Shown: positions 1 through 6,591 of the stretch, one piece after another | Layout: each line of letters begins with the position of its first letter | Numbering within the stretch: position 1 is the first letter of the stretch | Assembly: GCA_964459305.1 (NCBI GenBank) | Contig: CAYWNA010000243.1 | Span: 1 to 20,590, forward strand | Origin: CAYWNA01 sp964459305 | GTDB taxonomy: Bacteria > Planctomycetota > Planctomycetia > Pirellulales > Pirellulaceae | Reading direction: 5' to 3' | DNA: 20,590 nucleotides | Translations under genes and position numbers: made by a program | The notes under the pieces: model-generated | The model's input: the letters and a program-made list of their open reading frames with translations, nothing else | What the model was told of the DNA's origin: nothing | Databases searched by the model: none

Positions 1-1114
1 AGCCCTGGTTTTCGAGCACTTTCCAGGGCACATCGACCTTCTTCGGGCCGATCAAGGCAAATACATCGTCCTCGCGGCCATCTTCGCGGACCAGCGTGGC
101 CGTCAGCCCCAACCGCCGCCGCGCCTGCAGGCCCGCTGTGACTTGAAACACGGGGGCCGGCAGCAAATGGACTTCGTCGTAGATGATCAACCCCCAATCA
201 CGTTCGTCGAACAACTCCAGGTGCTTGAACGGTGCGTCCTTACTCGCTCGCCAAGTCATGATGTTGTAAGTCGCGACGGTCACCGGCAAGACGTCTTTGC
301 GCGAACCGTTGTATTCGCCGACTTGGTCGTCGGCCAACATCGTCTTGTCCAGCAACTCGCCGATCCACTGCCGCGTGGCGGTTACGTTGGTGGTCAGAAC
401 CAACGTAGACGTTTGCAGCCGCGCCATACACGCCAGCCCGACGATTGTCTTGCCCGCACCGCAGGGCAACACGATCACACCCGATCCGCCCCGCGCGGCG
501 CCGGCGGCATGAAAGATTTCGGCCGCTTCCTGCTGGTACTCGCGCAGACCGAACGTTTCACCGGCCAGCGTTTGATTGCGAAGTGTGATTTCCAGCGATT
601 CGCCTTGCCGGTAGCCGGCCAAATCCTCGGCGGGGAATCCGGCCTTGACCAGCGCTTGTTTCAGATTGCCGCGAGCGGCCGGCGACACGCGAAATTCGAC
701 GTCGGACAGACGCGCGTCCAGCAGTGGTGCAACGTGTTTGTGGCGGCTGATCTCTTCGGCCAGCGGCCGATCGTTGGCGGTCAAAACGAGGTAGTCCGGG
801 CCTCGCGTCAACTGCAATCGGCCGTACCGCGAAGCGTAATCGCGAATCTCGACCGCCACGTGCTGCGGTACTTCGTATTTGGAGAACTCGCGCAGCGTCT
901 CGACGATCTCCGCGGGATCAACGCCTGCGGCCGCGGCATTCCAAATCGACAGGGGCGTGACGCGATAGGTGTGGATGTGTTCGGGCGACTTGATCAGCTC
1001 CGCGAACCTTGCCAGATGATCGCGCGCCTCGACGTAGCGCGGACTGTCCACTTCGACCAGCACCGTGTGGTCGCCCTGCACGATCAGTGGATTCTCCGGC
1101 TGATAGACGCTCAT
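1..1114 (-). CDS. XPB/Rad25-type superfamily 2 DNA helicase, 3' end beyond the window
   Basis: 371 codons are visible and the C-terminal helicase lobe lies off the left edge. XPB enzymes are ATP-dependent 3'-5' DNA translocases that open duplex DNA in repair and, in eukaryotes, transcription; the bacterial role is less clear. Reading the minus strand gives a Helicase_C_3/DRD-like N-terminus (residues about 10-70, with RVTPLSIWNAAAAG), a linker, then the first RecA lobe: Walker A LPCGAGKTIVG at 216-226, Walker B/DEVH box at 313-316 (IIYDEVHLLPAP), motif III TAT at 338-340, and the XPB-specific R-E-D at 343-345. The ATG overlaps the stop codon of the upstream gene as ATGA, with no strong Shine-Dalgarno, so translation is probably coupled. 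Family assignment is firm; the cellular role is inferred. Confidence 0.93.
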   Translation of the reverse strand, partial: MSVYQPENPLIVQGDHTVLVEVDSPRYVEARDHLARFAELIKSPEHIHTYRVTPLSIWNAAAAGVDPAEIVETLREFSKYEVPQHVAVEIRDYASRYGRLQLTRGPDYLVLTANDRPLAEEISRHKHVAPLLDARLSDVEFRVSPAARGNLKQALVKAGFPAEDLAGYRQGESLEITLRNQTLAGETFGLREYQQEAAEIFHAAGAARGGSGVIVLPCGAGKTIVGLACMARLQTSTLVLTTNVTATRQWIGELLDKTMLADDQVGEYNGSRKDVLPVTVATYNIMTWRASKDAPFKHLELFDERDWGLIIYDEVHLLPAPVFQVTAGLQARRRLGLTATLVREDGREDDVFALIGPKKVDVPWKVLENQG

Positions 1115-2796
1115 CGGTCGTCGATGGTAACTTCGAATTCCTTCTTGAGCGTGCGAATCGCCTGGTCCACTTCCTTCTCGTGCTGGTTCGAATACGCCAG
1201 CGAAAGACGCTTACGATCGGCCTCCACCGGACAATTCCTCTCGGCCAGCAACCGTTGCAGCCGTTCCAGGAAGTCGCGGTCCGGGCACATCAGTTGCACG
1301 CGAGTCACACGCATCAGTGTGACCTTGGTCTTCGGCTCGCGGCGTTTCTTGCCTGCCGCTTTGCGGGGAAAGACACTGCGGGTCTTGGGTGGCAAAGGCG
1401 CAAACGATCCATCGCGGTGCTTGATCCGCAACGGTGCAAGATGTTGCTTTTCCAATTGGTTGTACAACGCAGCAGGAGACCGAACCACGTCGATTCCCGC
1501 CGCGATCTTTTCCACGCGGTATCGATCGACATCGACCGTTTGGCCCTTGATCTCCAGCAGCGCGAAACCGGAATAGAGGACGAACTTTTTGCTGTGGGCA
1601 GACCAGTCCGAAAGTTCGCGCCGTACGTTTGTCGGCAACGGTTCGTTCGACAACGATTCCAACAAGCAAGTGACCTCCAGCTTGGAATCCGCCGCACACG
1701 CCGCCGCCACCTTCTTGCGGTCAAGCCGAAAGACCGTGGTTGTGTCATCGGAAACGAGATCGCAGATCGGCGCCAAGTCTCGCATTAGGCGCGCTGGGTA
1801 AACTTCGGATTGAACGTATACCTCGAAATTCGGCGTCACTCGCACTGCCGGTTCGGCAATAGCGCCGTTCAGCGCACGCTGCAATCGTTCGCTGACGCGA
1901 AAAGCCTTCAGGTAACCGAGCGATGGATGCACTTTCTTAGGACACCGTTTGGCGTACGCAACGTCCACGTAACCGAGCCGGTGGGGAACGCCCTCCAGAA
2001 ATCGCTCGACATAACGCCCTTCGACCCGCTGGAACGCATCCGGGTCGGTCTGGTTGATTTCGATGCCGTCGCCCCACCGGTCTTTGCTCTCGCGAAAGTT
2101 GCCGTAGCGCCCACCGAACCGGTTTCGCTTTTCCTTGACCTGCGGTTTCTTGGGGATCAGGAAGTAGGGATGGTCCTTCTTCAGGTGCTCGACCAAAGAT
2201 GGCACGCTCAGCCATTCGCCGGCGGGGCATTGGGCAAACAGTTCCAACAGAAAACGCCGGACGGCGGTGAAGTCCAGCGTCGGCACTACACCCAACCCGC
2301 AGCCGCGCATGTCAAAACCGTCCAAGCGTCCAAAAATCTGCCTATTGAAAAATTCGCTGCCACCGCCCTGGCCATCCATCAGCAGCAAATCGAGCAAGTG
2401 CGTCTCCTGGCGCGCGAGAGTCATCGACGTCAGCTTTTCGTACGCCTTCGCATCGAACTCAATATAGTTATCCGGGAAACTGGGCGCGTAGCTAGTATAG
2501 CCCGCGTACTCGCCTGTCGTGTCGTATTGGACCAGGCCCAGTTGGTGCACGAGGCTGTCGATGTAGTTCACCCATCTCGAAAAGCCGTCCTCCTGAACCT
2601 CCGCCTCCGCCTCTGGGTCGGAGACCAACTTGGCCAGCCGCCGCGCGTCGGCCTTGCTCAAAGCATTATCCCGATGTCCACGCTTGACCACGCGGTCGCG
2701 CACGTATCCGGCGAACACGTGCAGGTCCCGGCGAATGTCCGGCCGGGTGGTGATGGTCTCCAGCTTGGATGCATCCCTGATACGTTCAATGTTCAT
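1111..2796 (-). CDS. XPB-associated protein with Helicase_C_3 (XPB/Ssl2 N-terminal-like) segment
   Basis: 561 residues, with no Walker motifs, so not itself a helicase motor. Residues about 318-365 (VRVTPNFEVYVQSEVY, then DLVSDDTTTVFRLDRKKV) match the Helicase_C_3 domain also found at the N-terminus of bacterial XPB proteins. A Lys/Arg-rich stretch lies near residues 455-475 and could contact nucleic acid. The first 140 residues look helical. The gene overlaps both neighbours by 4 bp (ATGA at 2793-2796 and at 1111-1114), so the three proteins are probably made together and may form a complex. An AAGAAGG precedes the start. The exact function is unknown; a partner or DNA-binding accessory of the XPB motor is my inference. 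The long plus-strand reading frames across this gene look like shadows. Confidence 0.85.
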   Translation of the reverse strand: MNIERIRDASKLETITTRPDIRRDLHVFAGYVRDRVVKRGHRDNALSKADARRLAKLVSDPEAEAEVQEDGFSRWVNYIDSLVHQLGLVQYDTTGEYAGYTSYAPSFPDNYIEFDAKAYEKLTSMTLARQETHLLDLLLMDGQGGGSEFFNRQIFGRLDGFDMRGCGLGVVPTLDFTAVRRFLLELFAQCPAGEWLSVPSLVEHLKKDHPYFLIPKKPQVKEKRNRFGGRYGNFRESKDRWGDGIEINQTDPDAFQRVEGRYVERFLEGVPHRLGYVDVAYAKRCPKKVHPSLGYLKAFRVSERLQRALNGAIAEPAVRVTPNFEVYVQSEVYPARLMRDLAPICDLVSDDTTTVFRLDRKKVAAACAADSKLEVTCLLESLSNEPLPTNVRRELSDWSAHSKKFVLYSGFALLEIKGQTVDVDRYRVEKIAAGIDVVRSPAALYNQLEKQHLAPLRIKHRDGSFAPLPPKTRSVFPRKAAGKKRREPKTKVTLMRVTRVQLMCPDRDFLERLQRLLAERNCPVEADRKRLSLAYSNQHEKEVDQAIRTLKKEFEVTIDDR

Positions 2797-4160
2797 TTCG
2801 CGGCAACCTTCTTGACCACGTGGCCCGACTTCTTCACAACTCGTTCGACATCGTTGAGCGAATCGTACGGGAAAGCGACGAAATCGTTCTTGAGCGAGAC
2901 GAGGTTCTTGCCCAGCGCCTTTTCAATTGCGACTTTCAGCGACAGATCACTCACCCGGGCGATACAGAGCTCTTCGTGCAGGATCGTCTTTCCACGCCGG
3001 TCACTGAGGGACACAAACATCTCGGCGAACGACTGCGTCTGCTGGACCAGCCACTGAACGGCCTCGGCTTCCAGAACCTCGTCGCTGGCCCGGCCAAGTT
3101 TGACGAAATTCGGCGTGAGCAGCAGCGCATTTCCGGCAGGGGCCAAACGCTGGTCGGATATCGTCACGATCTGTTCGAGGGCCTCGAAAGGAATCGTTGT
3201 CAGATCGGCCGTGACGCAACCGTCGTTGTGGGCCGTGAGGTAATGATGCGGCGCGACGTGGGCCGGTGCCGGCGCGGGCCTGAACCACGTCTTGCCTTCT
3301 GCCTGCCGCCTTGCCAGCAGTCCCCAATCCCATCCGGCCTCGCAGACGGCGTCGACGTCGACCTTCTCTCCGCAGAAAACTCGCAACGGTTCGGCAAGCT
3401 GTTCTGCGTCGGCCCAATCGCCGACAGCCAATTCGGACAGAATACAAAGAGCGGCCTCGTCAGGCGGTTTCGAGTGAGGATCTTTGCGCCCGGGCTTCTT
3501 TCCCTTCTGAATCGACTGTCTCCACCCCGCAAGCTGCCATCCCGCCAGTTGCGCAGCCTGGAAGCGTTCGCCCTTCAGCCGCAACTCGCCGGCATCGATT
3601 TGGAACTCCCCGTTCCCGGCATCCTTGCGGGAATGGCCCAAGTCCGCGATCAGCGAGTCTCGCACCACGTTACGCAACCAATTGCCATCCCCGTCAAACT
3701 GTCGTGGCGACGGGAGCAGCGGAGGCAAGTATTCGTGATACTCGGCTGGCAGCGCGAACCGCCAGCGTTCCATCTTTGATTTCTTGTCCCAGGCATTCTG
3801 CGGCCCTTCGGCAAACAACAGCACGCCGTTGCGAATCAGGCGTTGCTTGACTCTTGCGAAGCACTTCTGAAAACGCTGATTGAATGTGCCGTAGGAGTCT
3901 GTGTGGCCATAGACTCGGCTGAAACACTCAACGTCGACAGGCGCCTTGGAATGCTTGAGCAAGTGCAACAGGGAAATCTCATTCGATTCCAACGATTCGA
4001 ACACCTTCGCCAGACCCTGCGGGGAAAGAAACAACGTCTCCAGAATTCCCCGCGACTTGGCGGCCTCCGGCGGCAGTCCCCTGGCTTTGCACAGCGCCTT
4101 GACATCCGTACCGGCAAGCATGACATGGCACATCTGGTGCAACATGTTGGACGGTTTCAT
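2793..4160 (-). CDS. Putative winged-helix protein, first gene of the XPB cassette
   Basis: 455 residues from the ATG at 4160. A longer frame opens at 4193, but the 4160 start is preceded by AAAGGAG at a 7-nt spacing, so I prefer it. Residues about 55-120 (SNEISLLHLLKHSKAPVDVE, then FARVKQRLIRNGVLLF) look like a winged helix-turn-helix. The C-terminal third resembles the helicase-associated domain of the next gene (TPNFVKLGR; an aromatic-rich strand/helix alternation), suggesting distant paralogy. A basic patch with KKGKKPGRKD-type composition lies in the middle. The gene stops in a 4-bp overlap with the next one. I do not recognise a named family; a DNA-binding subunit acting with the XPB helicase is an inference from structure-like patterns and context. 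Confidence 0.75.
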   Translation of the reverse strand: MKPSNMLHQMCHVMLAGTDVKALCKARGLPPEAAKSRGILETLFLSPQGLAKVFESLESNEISLLHLLKHSKAPVDVECFSRVYGHTDSYGTFNQRFQKCFARVKQRLIRNGVLLFAEGPQNAWDKKSKMERWRFALPAEYHEYLPPLLPSPRQFDGDGNWLRNVVRDSLIADLGHSRKDAGNGEFQIDAGELRLKGERFQAAQLAGWQLAGWRQSIQKGKKPGRKDPHSKPPDEAALCILSELAVGDWADAEQLAEPLRVFCGEKVDVDAVCEAGWDWGLLARRQAEGKTWFRPAPAPAHVAPHHYLTAHNDGCVTADLTTIPFEALEQIVTISDQRLAPAGNALLLTPNFVKLGRASDEVLEAEAVQWLVQQTQSFAEMFVSLSDRRGKTILHEELCIARVSDLSLKVAIEKALGKNLVSLKNDFVAFPYDSLNDVERVVKKSGHVVKKVAAK

Positions 4161-4167
4161 CGCACGA

Positions 4168-4174
4168 CTCCTTT
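4168..4174 (-). promoter_or_regulatory. Shine-Dalgarno AAAGGAG for the XPB cassette
   Basis: Read on the minus strand, AAAGGAG lies 7 nt before the ATG at 4160. It decides against the in-frame ATG at 4193, which would add 11 residues and has no comparable site. Confidence 0.7.
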
Positions 4175-4317
4175 CGGCAGGTATTATCAACATTTCCAGG
4201 TGATTGAACAGCCTCTGGCAGAAAATGGTCGCTTGTAAGCCTCGACGCGGCAGACGGACACATCATGGAGAAGAACTGGCGATGATGTTCCTCGGTATTG
4301 CAGAGAAACTAGCACTT

Positions 4318-4386
4318 AATGATCTTGCCCATTCATGATCTTGCCATTCTCTTGATTAGGCAAAATGATTCCCGGGCAAGATCATT
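4318..4386. repeat. Nested inverted repeat of a GATCTTGCC unit
   Basis: A perfect 13-bp inverted pair, AATGATCTTGCCC at 4318-4330 and GGGCAAGATCATT at 4374-4386, encloses an imperfect inner pair, CATGATCTTGCC at 4334-4345 and GGCAAAATGATT at 4359-4370. Two direct and two inverted copies of one unit therefore form a stacked hairpin. Similar GCAAAATGAT-type intergenic sequences occur in other planctomycetes (recalled, not checked). It could act as a terminator for the nucleoside hydrolase neighbourhood, a protein site, or a dispersed repeat. Confidence 0.8.
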
Positions 4387-4477
4387 GAAGCATGTGCAAT
4401 TCCAGCCCGACGACGCCTTCTTCGAACGATCCTATCCAAGGTCCTGACACGTTATCCTATTTCGCGAATCCAACAGA

Positions 4478-5449
4478 TTACTCTGCCCGCGGAGCTTGGA
4501 CCATCAACTGATCCAGCGTTTCGCGGAGCGGTCCTTCGCCGTCGGGCCGCAACTCGACCAAACGATGATTCGTCTCCGGGCCGTCTCGCCACTGGTTGGT
4601 GCCATTTTCGAAGATGTGGTTGTGACCGCCGGTGTGAATCCTCCAGAGGTCAGCGTCGCCGCGCACACCGAACAGCACGCCGATCGGATCCCAACTGGGT
4701 CGCGTCTTCTTTCCTCGCAAGTACAGTTCGTACACTCGTCGCACGGGGTTCTCAGCCGGGGCCTCGTGCAACCGTCCTCCCGTCTGAATGTCTTCGCCCA
4801 ATCCGCTGAAGAAAATCGGCCCAGGCCAGTCCCCGGCCGCGATCACAGCGGACGACGGATCCGGTTTGAAGTTGCCGAACACGCGTGGATTCAAATGCTC
4901 CGGATAGCGACCACCCATGCAGACCCAGCGGCTCACCTTCTGTTGCGCCAGCGCGGGGCCATCTAATGGACTGATCGCGTCCGCCTTGCTGGCCAACAAG
5001 TCGCGGAGGTTCGTCAGGTATCCCACGGTCACGATCACGACGCTTCTGCTGTCCTGGGCTGCCAGCACTTGGCGATAGACATCAACGGCGTCCGGCGCAT
5101 CATCGTTGGATTTCAAGCGAGTCTTATACTGCTCGCCAATCTGCTTTGCATACCGCGAGCCGCGACGTGCGGTATCGGCCCATTCCGTCTTGGGCGCACC
5201 GATCGGTAGATCCGCGCGACCGTAATACCGGTTGATCGCCTCAACGCAGGGAACCGACCAGCGATACCGCGAACTGACAACCGTAGCCAGGATCTCCGCC
5301 TCGCCCCGATCCGCCAGAGCATGCAGAATGGCCAGCGCGCCTGCATCGTCGCAGTCCGTGTCCATGTCCGTGTCGTAAATGATCTTCACCTGTGCGGCGA
5401 GGGACACGGGTAAACACAACACGAAAAGGAGAGCGACGGTCAGTCTCAT
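4478..5449 (-). CDS. Exported inosine-uridine nucleoside N-ribohydrolase-like protein
   Basis: 323 residues from the ATG at 5449, chosen because GAGGA sits 7 nt upstream and because a clean signal peptide follows (MRLTVALLFVLCLPVSLAAQ). A longer frame from 5512 has no such site. Nucleoside hydrolases cleave the N-glycosidic bond of nucleosides with a Ca2+ held by an N-terminal Asp cluster. Here residues 26-35 read DTDMDTDCDD, matching the family's DTDMGxDxDDA form with Gly replaced by Asp at residue 30. A late SWDPIGVL carries the conserved C-terminal Asp region, and HTGGHNH lies near the C-terminus. Export suggests salvage of nucleosides in the periplasm; the substrate is not predictable. 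Family call is strong, activity inferred. Confidence 0.88.
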   Translation of the reverse strand: MRLTVALLFVLCLPVSLAAQVKIIYDTDMDTDCDDAGALAILHALADRGEAEILATVVSSRYRWSVPCVEAINRYYGRADLPIGAPKTEWADTARRGSRYAKQIGEQYKTRLKSNDDAPDAVDVYRQVLAAQDSRSVVIVTVGYLTNLRDLLASKADAISPLDGPALAQQKVSRWVCMGGRYPEHLNPRVFGNFKPDPSSAVIAAGDWPGPIFFSGLGEDIQTGGRLHEAPAENPVRRVYELYLRGKKTRPSWDPIGVLFGVRGDADLWRIHTGGHNHIFENGTNQWRDGPETNHRLVELRPDGEGPLRETLDQLMVQAPRAE

Positions 5450-5743
5450 GATTCGGTCCTCGTCAGGTCGTTTCTGGTATGGAAGACGTATCAAGTGCTG
5501 GAGCCACAACATATCTCACACATGACTCGATTTGACAAGTAGTACGGACTGGACAATAATCTCTGGTGCACCGGGAAGCTCGTGCCCGGACGTTCCGCGA
5601 CGAATTCCTCAAGCGTGTCCACGTCGTGAACCGCCGGCGGCGCACCCGAAGGTCCATCGCCTGTCGTCCAACAGATGCCCGATTCTCGGCAGCATTAGAT
5701 TGACACCTTTTGTTTACCCCAGTTTTTGTAGGAGATGTCTTAA
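5450..5743. other. Divergent intergenic region
   Basis: This gap separates the outward-facing nucleoside hydrolase and two-repeat protein genes, so it should hold promoters for both. A consensus TTGACA occurs at 5700-5705, but a -10 box at standard spacing would fall on the ribosome binding site, so I do not call it. No gene is supported. Confidence 0.4.
5457..5461 (-). promoter_or_regulatory. Shine-Dalgarno GAGGA deciding the nucleoside hydrolase start
   Basis: GAGGA on the minus strand is 7 nt before the ATG at 5449, supporting the shorter form that begins directly with the signal peptide. Confidence 0.65.
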
Positions 5744-6469
5744 ATGAAACGAATCGTATTGACCACCGTGCTCGTTTGCATCGCGTTGCCCGCCATGGTT
5801 GTGAGAGCGGATTCGAACGATGTTGATAAGCAAATTCTGGGCGCTTGGAAGCTCGAATTCACGACGCCTGACGGCGTGGAGCGCACGCCTCTTGTGCTCG
5901 TAGGACGCCAATACGACAAGTACGCTGCCTGGCATGTCGGCGATAATCGGATCGAACCGTTCACGGGGGTCCAACTCAAAGACGATATATTGGTAGGAAC
6001 GATCAAACCGCAGGAAGAACCCAACGTGACCGTCACGCTTGAGGCCAAGCTGACTGCCGAGGATCGGTGTGGGGGGACTGGGAAATACAAGGCCGACGAC
6101 GGGGAAACCGCAAGCTGGGAATTCACCGGTAAACGCGTATGTCTGTCCTCGTTTGACGAAGTCGAGACCTGGGTCCTCAGTTTCGTTTCGCCCGATGACG
6201 AGCGGCATTCGCCTTCGATCACTGTCTTCTCGAAGAATGGGAATCTGCACGCCTGGTACAGTGGCAAAGATCATAAGCTGCCCGCCTCGAAGCTCACCGT
6301 CGATGGCGACCAAGTCGAGATGACGATATCTGCGGAATCGGTCGAAGCCAAGAAAGTCAAAGTGAAATTCTGTGGAACGGTCGACGGCGACAGCGTCAGA
6401 GGCAATGCCGAATTTGATGTGGAAGGAGAGACCGGCAGCTTTGAGTTTGCCGGTAGACGAAAGTCGTAG
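5744..6469 (+). CDS. Secreted two-repeat beta-rich protein of unknown function
   Basis: 241 residues with a signal peptide (MKRIVLTTVLVCIALPAMVV, likely cleaved after VRA). TAGGAG stands 9 nt before the ATG. The mature part is an internal duplication: residues about 35-130 begin WKLEFTTPDG and end SWEFTGKR, and residues about 143-240 begin WVLSFVSPDD and end SFEFAGRR. Both halves share W-x-L-x-F-x-[ST]-P-D, an A-W-H/Y-x-G step, a run of alternating strands and a terminal F-[TA]-G-[KR]-R. This suggests two small beta-barrel or sandwich units, perhaps lipocalin-like. I do not recognise a named family. The gene is divergent from the nucleoside hydrolase and precedes the GH97 gene by 122 bp, which is interrupted by an inverted repeat. 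Confidence 0.82.
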   Translation: MKRIVLTTVLVCIALPAMVVRADSNDVDKQILGAWKLEFTTPDGVERTPLVLVGRQYDKYAAWHVGDNRIEPFTGVQLKDDILVGTIKPQEEPNVTVTLEAKLTAEDRCGGTGKYKADDGETASWEFTGKRVCLSSFDEVETWVLSFVSPDDERHSPSITVFSKNGNLHAWYSGKDHKLPASKLTVDGDQVEMTISAESVEAKKVKVKFCGTVDGDSVRGNAEFDVEGETGSFEFAGRRKS

Positions 6470-6492
6470 TCTCGACGGGATGAACCTCAAGC

Positions 6493-6578
6493 CAGCAAGG
6501 CTCACGTGTTTTTGCGACACGGATGTCAGACGGAATAGCACCAAACACAGATGATAATTCCGAACGCGAGCCTTGCTG
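6493..6578. repeat. Inverted repeat with 14-bp arms between two plus-strand genes
   Basis: CAGCAAGGCTCACG at 6493-6506 pairs with CGCGAGCCTTGCTG at 6565-6578, with one mismatch and a spacer of 58 bp. It fills most of the gap between the two-repeat protein and the GH97 gene. The large spacer argues against a simple terminator; a MITE-like element or regulatory structure is possible. I see no clear target-site duplication. Confidence 0.6.
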
Positions 6579-6585
6579 AAAAGAG
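6579..6585 (+). promoter_or_regulatory. Ribosome binding site AAAAGAG of the GH97 gene
   Basis: Purine-rich site 6 nt before the ATG at 6592. It overlaps the outer edge of the inverted repeat at 6493-6578, so folding of that repeat could affect access to it. Confidence 0.5.
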
Positions 6586-6591
6586 TTGTCC

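Larger units (their letters stand above)
4161..4477. other. Intergenic gap between two minus-strand genes
   Basis: No credible reading frame. The gap holds the ribosome binding site of the XPB cassette next to 4160 and the nested inverted repeat at 4318-4386. I could not pick a convincing -35/-10 pair for the cassette. It also lies downstream of the XPB cassette promoter region and upstream, in map order, of the 3' end of the nucleoside hydrolase gene. Confidence 0.5.

Noticed and set aside
143..1576. 477-codon plus-strand frame at the left edge
   Set aside because: It is antisense to the XPB helicase and its partner, lacks any domain, and has the Arg/Gln-rich composition typical of high-GC shadow frames.
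5700..5730. Consensus TTGACA as a -35 box for the two-repeat protein
   Set aside because: A -10 box at 16-18 bp would fall on the ribosome binding site at 5729-5734, and no TATAAT-like sequence is there.
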